In this document: piece after piece, positions 25,469 through 36,609 of the stretch
How the letters are laid out: every line of letters starts with the position of its first letter
Position numbering within the stretch: the stretch's first letter is position 1
DNA from: Akkermansia sp.
Lineage (GTDB): Bacteria > Verrucomicrobiota > Verrucomicrobiia > Verrucomicrobiales > Akkermansiaceae
Direction: 5' to 3'
Length of the DNA stretch: 64,000 nucleotides
NCBI GenBank assembly: GCA_017472085.1
Contig: JAFUQZ010000040.1
Span: 1 to 64,000 of the forward strand
Translations under genes and position numbers: made by a program
The notes under the pieces: generated by a model
The model's database searches: none
Told to the model about the DNA's origin: nothing
The model's input: the letters and a program-made list of their open reading frames with translations, nothing else

Positions 25469-26011
25469 ATGGCAACAATCGTGCTGGGTGTTTGTGGCTC
25501 CATCGCCGCCTATAAAGCTGCGGGAGTAGCCTCCCGTCTGGTGAAGCAGGGGCACACTGTTCATTGCGTGTGCACCCCGGCGGCCTTGCAATTCATCACC
25601 CCGCTCACGCTCATGACGCTCTCCCGAAACCCCGTCATCTGCACCTTTGAGGATGAAACCACCTCCTGGGTGCCGGTGCATATCGAGCTGGCACAGAAAG
25701 CGGATGTGCTGGCCATTGTTCCCGCCTCTGCCAACACCATGGCCTGCATGGCTCATGGTATGGCTCCCAACGCCCTGACCAGTCTCTACCTCGCTTATCG
25801 CGGCCCTGTACTTGTATTCCCCGCCATGAACGGTGATATGTGGGATCATCCTGCCACGCAGGAGAACGCTCGTATCCTGGAAAACCGCGGCTGCCGTATC
25901 ATTGGCCCTGAATCCTGCGGCATGCTTGCCTGCGGCGCGGAGGGTAAAGGCCGTCTGGTGGATGAAGATACCATTGTGAGGGAAATCCTTGCGCCTCTCT
26001 CCGTTAAATAG
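25469..26011 (+). CDS. coaC: Phosphopantothenoylcysteine decarboxylase (stand-alone CoaC)
   Basis: This 180-residue flavoprotein is of the HFCD family. Blocks are LGVCGSIAAYKAAGVASRLVK, HIELAQKADVLAIVPASANTMACMAHGMAPN (active-site His and the P-A-S-A-N-T loop), the substrate motif FPAMNGDMW, and the flap ACGAEGKGRL. Most bacteria have a fused CoaBC; here only the CoaC half is present. CoaB (ligase) would have to be encoded elsewhere. It catalyses decarboxylation to 4'-phosphopantetheine in CoA biosynthesis. No frame break is visible that would suggest a split gene. Confidence 0.9.
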   Translation: MATIVLGVCGSIAAYKAAGVASRLVKQGHTVHCVCTPAALQFITPLTLMTLSRNPVICTFEDETTSWVPVHIELAQKADVLAIVPASANTMACMAHGMAPNALTSLYLAYRGPVLVFPAMNGDMWDHPATQENARILENRGCRIIGPESCGMLACGAEGKGRLVDEDTIVREILAPLSVK

Positions 26012-26020
26012 GAATTATAT

Positions 26021-26038
26021 CTGATTATCAATAATCAG
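26021..26038. terminator. Palindrome after coaC
   Basis: A perfect 8-bp inverted repeat, CTGATTAT-ca-ATAATCAG, starts nine bases after the coaC stop. It could end transcription or be a binding site; no T run follows. Confidence 0.35.
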
Positions 26039-26088
26039 TTCAGACAATTGACGTAACGGAGGCTTTGGCCTCTTCCCCTGAAAAGTTC

Positions 26089-26118
26089 CCCCTGCATCCC
26101 GGTTCCGGAATGCAGGGG
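26089..26118. terminator. Hairpin between convergent coaC and the atp operon
   Basis: The 9-bp stem CCCCTGCAT / ATGCAGGGG has an inner CCGG-ttCCGG fold. On the minus strand it is followed by GGAACTTTT, so it probably ends the atp transcript. Confidence 0.5.
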
Positions 26119-26144
26119 TCTGTTGACAGGCTGTTGCGATTGCC

Positions 26145-26552
26145 TCAGCGTTTTCTGACGCGGGAGTATTCCATCATGGCCAGTTGCTTGGCGATGCAGG
26201 CTTCCAGATAGGCCTGTTCCTCGCGGGAGAGGACGGAGGCGCGGTCGCGCAGCGCTTTCTGTGCGCGCTCCAGAGCCGCCTGGACGGTGTCGGTATCAAT
26301 AGCCGCCGCTTCCAGTGCGGTGTCGGTGACGAGGAGGACGTTGCCATGCTCCACCTGGAGGAAGCCGCCACCCACGAAGAGGCTCTTCAATTCTCCGTTG
26401 GCGGTGTAGGTCAGCTCACCGTTGGCCACGGAGGTGATGAGGTCGGCATGGCCGGGCAGCACTTCCATCTCGCCCTGGGTGGCCGGAAGCTTCAGTCCGG
26501 TCACGTCCAGATCGAGCGCGGTGCGCAGGGGGGTGATGATTCTGAAGTGCAT
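26145..26552 (-). CDS. atpC: F-type ATP synthase epsilon subunit
   Basis: This 135-residue subunit consists of an N-terminal beta sandwich (IITPLRTALDLDVTGLKLPATQGEMEVLPGHADLITSV, with the conserved G-E-x-x-(V/L)-L-P-G-H) and two C-terminal helices. It sits in the central stalk with gamma. It is the last gene of atpBEFHAGDC and starts 14 bases after the atpD stop. Confidence 0.95.
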   Translation of the reverse strand: MHFRIITPLRTALDLDVTGLKLPATQGEMEVLPGHADLITSVANGELTYTANGELKSLFVGGGFLQVEHGNVLLVTDTALEAAAIDTDTVQAALERAQKALRDRASVLSREEQAYLEACIAKQLAMMEYSRVRKR

Positions 26553-26566
26553 GACGGGGCAGGGAA

Positions 26567-28021
<1,455 letters not shown>

Positions 28022-28888
28022 TTATTCCATGGCCTTCATAGCCGTGGTGATTTCGAGAAGTTCGTTGGTAATCTGGGTCTGGCGCGCCTTGTTGTATTCC
28101 AGCGTGAGTTCGCCGATGAGGGTTTTTGCATTCTCTGTGGCGGATTTCATGGCGACCATACGGGCGGACTGCTCGGAGGCTTTACCCTCCAGCACCTGCT
28201 GGGTGAGGAGGTTGGCAAAGTAGAGCGGCAGGATGGAGGAAAGCAGGCTGCCTGCGCCGGGTTCCAGCAGGAAGTTGGCGTTGTTGTCATCCTCTGTATC
28301 ATCCTGTGCGGCCACGGCGAGCAGCTCTTCCGGGGTGATGGGCAGCAGCTCCACAATCTGAGGTTTCTGTACCATCACGTTGATGAACTTCTGGTAGGCC
28401 ACGGTCACAGTCTTGTACGTGCCGTCCAGGAAAGCGTTGCGGATAAAATCCAGAATCGGTTTGAGCTCTGCCTCATCAAAGCTGTCGCCCAGGCTGAAGG
28501 AGGCCACCAGATTGCGTCCCGTGCGGGCAAACTGAGGATTGAGCTTGGCGCCGATGGTGATGTAGTCCGCCTCTGCGGGGCAGGCGGTAATCACCTCCTT
28601 GAAGAGGTTGGAGTTGAGCCCTCCGCAGAGTCCGCGGTCGGTGTTGATGACAACCACCAGCAGCTTGCCCGTCTCTTTCCGCTGCATGAGCGGGGAGGAG
28701 CACTCCGCGATGGTGTCCTGCAGGTGCTTGAACACGTTGGCAAGCGCGCTGATGTAGGCACGGCCGTTCAGTGCAAGCTCCTGAGCACGACGCATCTTCG
28801 CAGACGCAACCATCTGCATCGCCTTGGTAATCTGCGATGTGTTGCGTACGGACTTGATGCGCCGTTTGATATCTCTCAGGCTGGCCAT
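28022..28888 (-). CDS. atpG: F-type ATP synthase gamma subunit
   Basis: This 288-residue central stalk protein begins with the conserved helix (RDIKRRIKSVRNTSQITKAMQMVASAKMRRAQ) and has the middle block NTDRGLCGGLNSNLFKE. The C-terminal helix SARMVAMKSATENAKTLIGELTLEYNKARQTQITNELLEI is intact. It couples rotation of the c-ring to catalysis. It lies four bases downstream of atpA. Confidence 0.97.
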   Translation of the reverse strand: MASLRDIKRRIKSVRNTSQITKAMQMVASAKMRRAQELALNGRAYISALANVFKHLQDTIAECSSPLMQRKETGKLLVVVINTDRGLCGGLNSNLFKEVITACPAEADYITIGAKLNPQFARTGRNLVASFSLGDSFDEAELKPILDFIRNAFLDGTYKTVTVAYQKFINVMVQKPQIVELLPITPEELLAVAAQDDTEDDNNANFLLEPGAGSLLSSILPLYFANLLTQQVLEGKASEQSARMVAMKSATENAKTLIGELTLEYNKARQTQITNELLEITTAMKAME

Positions 28889-28892
28889 GTTG

Positions 28893-30434
<1,542 letters not shown>

Positions 30435-30460
30435 ACCGTGGATTGGAAATTAAGGGGTTC

Positions 30461-30850
30461 TCAGATGCGGGAAAGCCGTTCGATTCGGGATTTGATGGAG
30501 GCGTCGGTCACCTGGTCGCCCACGCGGACGGTGATGCCGGCAATGAGGGAGGAATCCACCTGCCAGTCATAGATGAGCCCGTTCCTGCGGGTGTTGAGTC
30601 GGGCGCAGATGGCGTTTTTCTCGCTGTCCGGCAGGGGGACGGCGCTGGTGATGGTGGCGGTGCGGGCTTCCTGCTCCAGCCGCACCAGATTGGTGAATGC
30701 GGTCAGCAGGGCAATGTAGTTGCGCGGCTTGCCGGCCACGATGCCGGCTGCCACCTTGCGTACGTTTTCCTCAATCAGCAGACCCTCCGGGCTCATGCAG
30801 AGGCGCATGAGTCGGCGCGCCTGGGCCTGTATGTCCTTGGTGATTTTCAT
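30461..30850 (-). CDS. atpH: F-type ATP synthase delta subunit (short form)
   Basis: This 129-residue subunit links the peripheral stalk to alpha. The C-terminal half is typical: RTATITSAVPLPDSEKNAICARLN and DWQVDSSLIAGITVRVGDQVTDASIKSRIERL. The N-terminal helical bundle, normally about 100 residues, is only about 55 here, so roughly two helices appear missing compared with the common 170-180-residue form. The upstream sequence contains the atpF end, and I see no frame that would supply the missing part. Position between atpF and atpA supports the assignment. Confidence 0.88.
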   Translation of the reverse strand: MKITKDIQAQARRLMRLCMSPEGLLIEENVRKVAAGIVAGKPRNYIALLTAFTNLVRLEQEARTATITSAVPLPDSEKNAICARLNTRRNGLIYDWQVDSSLIAGITVRVGDQVTDASIKSRIERLSRI

Positions 30851-30880
30851 ATCGGCAGCTTTCCGGTAAAAAGGGTGCTT

Positions 30881-31402
30881 TTACAGGTGGGAGATGGCCT
30901 CGGCGTTGATGCGGCGGTGGTCCTCCTCAGTCAGAACCTTGCCGGTAACCTGTGCGGTAGCCTGGGCAACGAGACGGGCAAATTCGCCCTTGAGGGCATC
31001 TTTCTCCCGCTGGGTATCCAGCACAGCCTGCTTGCGGGCATTTTCAATGACGGCCTGAGCCTCTGCGCTGGCTTTGGCAGAGAGCTCATCCTGGAGCTTG
31101 GCGGCGGTGGCGCGGGCGTGTTCCATCTCTTTGCGGCCGGATTCGCGGGCCTCATCCATAATTTTTTCGCCGGCTGCCTGCACTTCTGCCAGCTCCTTCT
31201 GACTGCGGACATGCATTTCCTCACCTTCCTCGATGCGCTTGCGGCGCTCCTCCAGCAGGGTCATGATGGGCTTGAGCCCGAACTTGACGATGATGAACAC
31301 CAGGAGGGTGAAAGCAATGCAGTGCGCGATGAATGCCTCGGCGTGCAGACCGAAGGTTTGCGGGAGTTCCTGAATACCTGCTGCGAGAAGCGGTTGGTAC
31401 AT
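30881..31402 (-). CDS. atpF: F-type ATP synthase b subunit
   Basis: This 173-residue protein has one N-terminal membrane helix (AFIAHCIAFTLLVFIIVKFGL) followed by a long charged amphipathic helix (LLEERRKRIEEGEEMHVRSQ and on to ALKGEFARLVAQATAQVTGKVL). This is the dimerising peripheral stalk. A single b-type gene is present rather than a b/b-prime pair. Confidence 0.95.
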   Translation of the reverse strand: MYQPLLAAGIQELPQTFGLHAEAFIAHCIAFTLLVFIIVKFGLKPIMTLLEERRKRIEEGEEMHVRSQKELAEVQAAGEKIMDEARESGRKEMEHARATAAKLQDELSAKASAEAQAVIENARKQAVLDTQREKDALKGEFARLVAQATAQVTGKVLTEEDHRRINAEAISHL

Positions 31403-31493
31403 ATTCTTGAGATGGAGTTATGGGTGAAGAAAAGAGAAAGGGGGCGGGAATCGCGTGTCGTACACGCGATTCCAAGGTGTGAAAGTTGTCTTA

Positions 31494-31697
31494 TCAGGAC
31501 ATGAAGATGGCCACGAAAGCAACACCTTCCACCAGAGCGGCCATAATGATGGAGATGGTAAGCACCTGACCGGAGGCGCCGGGGTTGCGGCCGGTGGATT
31601 CTGCGGCCTTCATACCAATGAGACCTACACCGAGACCTGCACCGATAACGGCCAGACCGGCTTTGATGGAGGCGGTGGCGAGCATGGGAGCTAACAT
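31494..31697 (-). CDS. atpE: F-type ATP synthase c subunit
   Basis: This 67-residue hairpin of two membrane helices joined by the polar loop STGRNPGAS forms the rotor ring. The essential carboxylate is the Glu in ALVEGVAFVAIF. The first helix reads GAGLGVGLIG without the Gln found in sodium-binding rings, and the Glu is followed by Gly rather than Ser/Thr, so proton coupling is the likelier reading. A longer frame (to 31811) has no support upstream of ATG 31697. Confidence 0.95.
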   Translation of the reverse strand: MLAPMLATASIKAGLAVIGAGLGVGLIGMKAAESTGRNPGASGQVLTISIIMAALVEGVAFVAIFMS

Positions 31698-31788
31698 AAT
31701 ATGTGTTTTCTGTTTTTTGTTGTTTGTGTGTTGTGAGAAACCCGCCGGTGACACGACTTGCTGCATGTTCCACCGGGCGGGAAGGGAA

Positions 31789-32658
31789 TCAGGCGTGTTC
31801 ACTCTCACCATCGCCCACCTGCGTCCGCAGGAAAATGGCGGTGAGCATCAGGAACACCAGCGCCTGGACGAAACCAACGAGGATTTCCAGACACATGAAG
31901 GGGAACGCCGCCAGGGCGCTGAGAATGGGATTGGAGGAAATGTTGAGCATTTGCTCCAGAATGGCCTCGCCGGCATAGATGTTGCCGAAAAGTCGTGCCG
32001 CCAGTGCAACGGGGCGGATGCCGATGGAGAGAACCTCAATCACCCCCACAAAGAAGAAAATGGGCAGCAGGAGTGTTTTCAGCAGTCCCTTGAGGCCGCC
32101 TTTCGGCCCGAAAATGTGCAGCAGGAAATGCTTGATGCCTTGCTCTCTCAGCGACCAGATAAACCACAGCATGGCGTAGAACAGCCCCAGGAACAGGGTG
32201 ATGTTCAAATCGGCGTTGGCTCCACGCAGCAGGGGCTTACCCTCGTAGGTGATTTCTCCCACGCCGGGCAGCAGTCCCATGTAGTTGCTCAGCAGAATAA
32301 GCAGGAAAATGCTGGCAAAATACCAGAAATAGCGCTTGGTGAGGTAGGGGCCGGCCAGGCCGGAAACAAAGTTATACAGCGATTCAAAAATCCATTCGAC
32401 AAAGTTTTGCAGCTTGCCCGGGACTTTTTCCATTCTGCGGGTAGCAATCCGCAGCAGAAGGGTGAGCACAATCACGGCTGCGGCCATCATGACCAGAGAG
32501 TTGGTGATGGGCAGGCTGTGCCCCGGCCAGAAAGGGACATCGATATTCCACAGCACCGGGGCATCATTAGAGAGTTTGTGTGCCTCTTCAGATGCCTGAG
32601 CTACCCCACAGAACAGAGCCATACCACAACATGCGAGCTTTTGGAAGAGAGATTTCAT
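31789..32658 (-). CDS. atpB: F-type ATP synthase a subunit
   Basis: This 289-residue stator protein carries the essential arginine in SIGIRPVALAARLFGNIYAGE and the closing FVQALVFLMLTAIFL. The N terminus (LFQKLACCGMALFCGVAQASEE) looks like a cleavable signal peptide, which is unusual for AtpB and found in some lineages. The earlier in-frame start (32706) lies upstream of the promoter's -10, so ATG 32658 is chosen. It is the first gene of the operon; no atpI precedes it. Confidence 0.96.
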   Translation of the reverse strand: MKSLFQKLACCGMALFCGVAQASEEAHKLSNDAPVLWNIDVPFWPGHSLPITNSLVMMAAAVIVLTLLLRIATRRMEKVPGKLQNFVEWIFESLYNFVSGLAGPYLTKRYFWYFASIFLLILLSNYMGLLPGVGEITYEGKPLLRGANADLNITLFLGLFYAMLWFIWSLREQGIKHFLLHIFGPKGGLKGLLKTLLLPIFFFVGVIEVLSIGIRPVALAARLFGNIYAGEAILEQMLNISSNPILSALAAFPFMCLEILVGFVQALVFLMLTAIFLRTQVGDGESEHA

Positions 32659-32673
32659 CGCGATAACGTCTAA

Positions 32674-32702
32674 AGTTAACACCTGTTTTCCCCATTCGTC
32701 AA
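32674..32702 (-). promoter_or_regulatory. Predicted atp operon promoter
   Basis: Minus-strand TTGACG (32697-32702), 17 bases, TTAACT (32674-32679). The -35 is good and the -10 weak. Confidence 0.45.
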
Positions 32703-32730
32703 GCAAAAAACTGTTTCGTATGCTAAAGAA

Positions 32731-33924
32731 TTATTCTTTTGCCATCGGGGGCAGGGTGATGGTGAAGATGGTTCGCTCTCCGGGGATGCTGTCTGCGGAG
32801 ATGCGGCCACCGTGGGCCTCTACGGCGTGGCGGACGATGGAAAGCCCCAGCCCGGTGCCCTTGATGGCTGCGGAGGTGTTGGCGCGGTAGAATCGGTTGA
32901 AGATGAAGGGGAGGTGCTCAGGCGGAATGCCCACGCCATTGTCCGCGACGGCGATGGTGACGCCAGAGTCATCCTGGGTGGCTGTCAACTGCACACAAAG
33001 GCCGGGAGACGGGTTGTTTTTGAGGGCATTTTCCATGAGGTTGAAGAGAATCTGCGCCCAATAGAACTTGTCACCATGCAGGGTAAGACCGTCGGCGGGG
33101 ATATCACACGTGAGACGGGCGTTCTGTGCCTGAGCCATGCTTTCCAGCCGTGCCAGTACCTCCTGTGTCACGACGGAGAAATCGAAATTCGCCATGCGTA
33201 GATAGCCCTTTTCCGCGTTTTCCAATCGGGAGATGGTGAGCATGTCCTCCACCAGTCTCACGATGCGGTCGGCATGCTTTTTCATGAGCATCAGGGCATG
33301 GCTGCGAGCTTCGGTGTCATCGGCCATCTCTGAGTCCTCGGTGAGCGATTCCAGATAGCCGCGGATGATGGTGAGCGGAGTGCGGAGCTCATGGGAGGCG
33401 TTGGCCACAAAATCGCGGCGTATCATCTGGGTGCGGTGCAGCTCGGTGATGTCATGAAAGACAATGCCGATGAGCCCTTCCTCGTTTTGCAGCGGCGTCA
33501 CCTTGGCGCGGTAGACTCGCTCTTCCGAATTCAGGGGAACAGAGAGGGTGAAGCGAGCCTGTTCCGAGCAGTCTGCTGCCTTTTGTATCAGACTGCGGAG
33601 TTCGGATTCCGGCAGATAGCGCAGAAGGTTGACGCTGTGGCCGGCATTGATGCCGAGCAGTCTGCCGGAGGCCGTGTTGGCCATGACCAGTCGCCCGGAT
33701 TTGCGAATGAGCAGGAACGGCACTCCCAACGCCTCCAGAAAGAGAGATTTGTCCTTGCGGACGTGTTCTTCCAGTTCTCGGAGCATGAGCCGCAGGTGCT
33801 CCAGTTCATCGTGATCGCTGCGACTGCGGCGGCGCTGCGCAGCCATCTGGCTGTGCAGGAAGATGAATGGCAGAATAAAGGCTACCACCATCAGCCCCAG
33901 GGCTATGTTCCAGGATACGGTCAT
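32731..33924 (-). CDS. PhoR-like sensor histidine kinase
   Basis: This 397-residue protein has an N-terminal membrane helix (IALGLMVVAFILPFIFLHSQM), a short coiled linker, and a PAS-like domain (LGVPFLLIRKSGRLVMANTASGRLLG, then GIVFHDITELHRTQMIRRDF). A HisKA domain follows, with the phosphoacceptor histidine in FVANASHELRTPLTIIRGYLESL. The HATPase_c domain has an N-box (LFNLMENALKN), G1 (VADNGVGIPPEHL), an F-box (FNRFYRA) and G2 (GTGLGLSIVRHAVEAHGG). This is the PhoR architecture. No response regulator gene is adjacent, so the partner is unknown. GTG 33948 is an alternative start. It is followed by the atp operon promoter, not co-transcribed by necessity. Confidence 0.92.
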   Translation of the reverse strand: MTVSWNIALGLMVVAFILPFIFLHSQMAAQRRRSRSDHDELEHLRLMLRELEEHVRKDKSLFLEALGVPFLLIRKSGRLVMANTASGRLLGINAGHSVNLLRYLPESELRSLIQKAADCSEQARFTLSVPLNSEERVYRAKVTPLQNEEGLIGIVFHDITELHRTQMIRRDFVANASHELRTPLTIIRGYLESLTEDSEMADDTEARSHALMLMKKHADRIVRLVEDMLTISRLENAEKGYLRMANFDFSVVTQEVLARLESMAQAQNARLTCDIPADGLTLHGDKFYWAQILFNLMENALKNNPSPGLCVQLTATQDDSGVTIAVADNGVGIPPEHLPFIFNRFYRANTSAAIKGTGLGLSIVRHAVEAHGGRISADSIPGERTIFTITLPPMAKE

Positions 33925-34051
33925 GTGCGGAATCCCTTTTTCGGTCACATCCTACCATGTCGTACCGCTTTTTCAAGTCAAAAGGGGCGATGTGGCGGAT
34001 TTGTCACACTCGCCTCCCCCCCACCCACCACCGAATGGATGAGTTCAATGT

Positions 34052-34073
34052 GTGAAAAACGGAAATTTTTCAC
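34052..34073. other. Perfect palindrome in the 33925-34171 gap
   Basis: GTGAAAAA-cggaaa-TTTTTCAC, an 8-bp arm on each side, in a gap of about 250 bases that otherwise holds no gene. It could be an operator or the relic of a terminator. Confidence 0.35.
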
Positions 34074-34117
34074 GTTGTCCATCGTACATTGGACTTTGTA
34101 CTTTCCCGCAGAGCTGC

Positions 34118-34150
34118 AAAAAAGCCCCTGCTCATGTGGGAGCAGGGGCT
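34118..34150 (-). terminator. Intrinsic terminator of the interrupted gene
   Basis: The 11-bp stem AGCCCCTGCTC / GAGCAGGGGCT (34123-34133 and 34140-34150) is followed on the minus strand by six T (A run 34118-34123). It lies 22 bases past the stop of the pseudogene. Confidence 0.8.
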
Positions 34151-34437
34151 GATGAAAACGTGTCGATTGCCTTATTTGGCAGCCTTGGCGGCGGTCCGAA
34201 TCTTGTCTGCAAACGGATAGGTACGCAGGCCGGTGACGCGGCCGTTTTCATTTACATCAAATCCGTAGTGACGGTCGCCGATGCGGATATCGGTGATGTA
34301 GCCCTTGTCATTGCGGGTAAGCCAGTGTATTCGGGATTGAAGTTGACCATGGGTGGGTTGCCTTCACCCCAGAGGTGCAGCATGGCCAGCTTATTCTGCC
34401 CGGCGGAGAGCACGTCTAGTATAACGTTCGATAAATA

Positions 34438-34550
34438 ACTAGTGTCTCGACGAGTTAGTTCTTTACAATATACAATCTTGTTTATCTATTGTAATACAAA
34501 TGGTTGTTCGCCGGTTTTATTGTATACAACTTGCTAGACGAGACACTAGT
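34438..34550. repeat. Nested 113-bp inverted-repeat element (MITE-like)
   Basis: ACTAGTGTCTCG (34438-34449) is repeated exactly inverted as CGAGACACTAGT (34539-34550). The similarity continues inward for about 40 bases per side (for example TTACAATA near the left and TATACAA near the right). It is AT-rich, and CTAG again marks both borders. It appears to have been inserted between two copies of the outer element's end. Confidence 0.65.
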
Positions 34551-34770
34551 ATATTGTTCGGTGAATGATTCCACAAGTTTGCAAAGGAAAAATTGGAAAT
34601 TGTCGGGCATTTTGCACGCCGCAGGCGTGCGGAATTTCAGAGCCCGTGAGGGCGGTAGCGCTTAGGCCGGCGGTTCCGTCTTCGCCAAGGCTTCACCGCG
34701 ACAGGGGAGCAGCGTTAGCTGCGGCCTGCGTGGGCGCAGCAAGCGAGTGTTAGCGAGACACGAAGCTCCG

Positions 34771-34904
34771 AACCCCTGTTTTTCGAAGGAAATAAAAAGG
34801 GAACCCCGTGAAACGGTGGTGACAGCAAACCATCGCACCAGGCATAGCTCGCTGTCACCACAGGTTCCCTGGGTTCCTTTATAATTGCTTCGTGAACAGG
34901 GGCT
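34771..34904. repeat. Long imperfect hairpin inside the element
   Basis: AACCCCTGTT (34771-34780) pairs with AACAGGGGCT (34895-34904). Next TCGAAG...AAAGGGAACCC pairs with GGGTTCCTTTATAATTGCTTCG. The tip is closed by the perfect GGTGACAGC (34818-34826) / GCTGTCACC (34851-34859). Farther out, GGAAATTGTCGGGC near 34594 and GCCCGACAAATTTCC near 34979 also pair. Confidence 0.6.
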
Positions 34905-35317
34905 ACGCGCTTCGCGCTCTGCCTCTGTCTAATCTCCGTCGCCCGTTCCGCAGGCTTTAAATTTCCTCGGGCTTCCAGCCCGACAAATTTCCATTTATCC
35001 ACCGATGCGTCTATTTCGGCTGTTTAGCTATTTGTCGAACGCTATACTAGGAAGAACACCACTTCGTTGATGTTGGACTTGTAGCCCTGGAGTGCCGGAA
35101 TCGGCATCGCGGGAGATGACAACGTGATGCCATCCGGTGTCGTTCATCGGCTCCGGATTCATCACCACGGGAAAGGAAAAATGATGGAGATTGTTCATAC
35201 GCTTGCATGATAACAAGAACAGGGTGGGGCTTGGAAAGAAAAAAACACGTATGGGGCAGATTATTTGTGCCGCTTTTGCTGCGAGCGCTCCTGCTGTGTT
35301 TTCACATGTGATTTTCA

Positions 35318-35346
35318 TTGACAAGGCAGGGGTGCGGGTGTAGAGT
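35318..35346 (+). promoter_or_regulatory. Predicted argD promoter
   Basis: Perfect TTGACA (35318-35323), 17 bases, TAGAGT (35341-35346). The -10 ends ten bases before the ATG. Confidence 0.65.
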
Positions 35347-35356
35347 CTGCTCTGTT

Positions 35357-36595
35357 ATGAAGACACAATATGTTCTGCCGACGTATGGATGTGCACCCTT
35401 TGAAGCGGTGCGGGGTGAGGGCTCGTATCTGTATGATTCGTCGGAGCGACGTTATGTGGATTTCTGTGCCGGCATAGCCACCTGCTGTCTGGGGCATGCT
35501 CACCCGGCCGTGGTAGAGGCCGTTTCCCGTCAGGCTGCTACGCTCATGCATTGCTCCAACCTGTACGGCATTCCCGGCCAGGCAGAAGTGGCTGAGCTGG
35601 TGGTGGAGAAGATGATAGGGATTCCCGGCCGAGTGTTCTTCTGCAACTCCGGGGCAGAGGCTAATGACGGCATTATCAAGGTGGCGCGTCGTTTCGGTCA
35701 CCGCCGTCCTGCTGCGGATGGCTCTCCCCGTTATGAGGTGATTACATTCAACAAGAGTTTCCACGGTCGCACCCTTGGCGCCATGGCTGCCACGGGACAG
35801 GCAAAAATTCAGGTGGAGTTCGATCCGCTGCTGGTGGGGTTCAAATATGTCGATTTCAATGATTTGGATGCGCTGAAAGCCGCCGTGTCAGAGGTGACCT
35901 GCGGTATCATGCTGGAGGCCATTCAGGGCGAGGGCGGGGTGAATCCCGTCACGCCGGAGTTCCTGCGCGGGGTGGCGGCGCTCTGCAAGGAAAAGGACCT
36001 GCTGCTCATGATAGACGAGGTGCAGTGCGGTTATTGCCGCTGCGGTGCCACAATGGGCTGGAAGGCCGTCTGCCCGGAGGTTGAACCGGATTTGGTCTCC
36101 TGTGCCAAGGGAATGGGCGGCGGTTTCCCCATGGGTTGCTTCTGGGTAAGCAATCGCGCCATTGACGGGCAGGGAACGGAGTTGTCCTCCATCATGGGTG
36201 CCGGGTCGCACGGCTCTACTTTCGGCGGCACGCCGCTGGCCTGTGCGGCTGCAAAAGCCGTTATTACCGAACTGATTGCCGGGAAGTATGAGGAGCGCGC
36301 CGCCCGTCTGGGCGAGGTTGTCAAATCCACCGTGGAAGGCTGGAATCTTCCCTGCGTGGAGACGGTGCGCGGCAAGGGGCTGCTGCGTGGTATCGGGCTG
36401 CGCAAGGGCAGCTTTGCCGTGCCGGAGGGGCTGACACCTGCAGCCCATGTGAATGCGCTCTGCCGCGAGGCCGGCCTGCTGGCCTGTCCCGCCGGCCCGG
36501 ATACGCTGCGTCTCATACCTGCGCTCAATATCCCGGAAGAAGTGCTGGAGGAAGGGCTCGCCATTCTCAAATCCGTGTTGGAAAAGCTGGCGTAA
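35357..36595 (+). CDS. argD: Acetylornithine aminotransferase (class III PLP enzyme)
   Basis: This 412-residue class III aminotransferase shows the blocks VDFCAGIATCCLGHAHPAVVEAV, FFCNSGAEANDGIIKVARRF, NKSFHGRTLGAMAATGQ, LLLMIDEVQCGYCRCGATMG (PLP aspartate) and the lysine in LVSCAKGMGGGFPMGCF. This order and length match ArgD/ornithine aminotransferases of arginine synthesis; a related N-succinyl or GABA substrate cannot be excluded. The frame opens at TTG 35318, which is the -35 hexamer itself, so ATG 35357 is the start. The expected mRNA leader is only a few bases. No other arg gene is adjacent. Confidence 0.88.
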   Translation: MKTQYVLPTYGCAPFEAVRGEGSYLYDSSERRYVDFCAGIATCCLGHAHPAVVEAVSRQAATLMHCSNLYGIPGQAEVAELVVEKMIGIPGRVFFCNSGAEANDGIIKVARRFGHRRPAADGSPRYEVITFNKSFHGRTLGAMAATGQAKIQVEFDPLLVGFKYVDFNDLDALKAAVSEVTCGIMLEAIQGEGGVNPVTPEFLRGVAALCKEKDLLLMIDEVQCGYCRCGATMGWKAVCPEVEPDLVSCAKGMGGGFPMGCFWVSNRAIDGQGTELSSIMGAGSHGSTFGGTPLACAAAKAVITELIAGKYEERAARLGEVVKSTVEGWNLPCVETVRGKGLLRGIGLRKGSFAVPEGLTPAAHVNALCREAGLLACPAGPDTLRLIPALNIPEEVLEEGLAILKSVLEKLA

Positions 36596-36609
36596 ATCCT
36601 GCAAGAAGC

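Larger units (their letters stand above)
34416..35050. mobile_element. Non-autonomous palindromic element flanked by CTAG
   Basis: This sequence of about 627 bases sits between two CTAG copies (34416-34419, 35047-35050). Its ends are inverted repeats: TATAACGTTCGATAAATAAC (34420 on) against the reverse complement of AGCTATTTGTCGAACGCTATA (35026-35046), 18 of 21 matching. A second copy of the same end, TATATTGTTCGGTGAATGATT, follows CTAG at 34547-34550. Removing the insert and one CTAG restores the reading frame of the host gene across the junction. No transposase-size frame exists inside. CTAG or TA target use and the terminal repeats suggest mobilisation in trans by an IS630/Tc1-type transposase, but that is inference. 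Much of the interior is self-complementary. Confidence 0.7.
34172..35198 (-). pseudogene. Broken hypothetical gene interrupted by a palindromic element
   Basis: Two pieces of one gene flank the inserted element. The N-terminal piece begins ATG 35198 (MNNLHHFSFPVVMNPEPMND) and reads on through TGWHHVVISRDADSG. After a one-base frame shift near 35096 it continues GYKSNINEVVFFL up to the CTAG at 35047-35050. Joining at the matching CTAG (34416-34419) keeps the frame and continues DVLSAGQNKLAMLHLWGEGN. A second one-base shift near 34330 leads into LTRNDKGYITDIRIGDRHYG and GLRTYPFADKIRTAAKAAK, with TAA at 34172-34174. The product would be about 140 residues; I do not recognise the family. It is followed by a good terminator. 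Confidence 0.7.

Noticed and set aside
34715-35002. 95-residue minus-strand frame inside the palindromic element
   Set aside because: Lies across self-complementary repeat sequence, has no family resemblance and is probably fortuitous.
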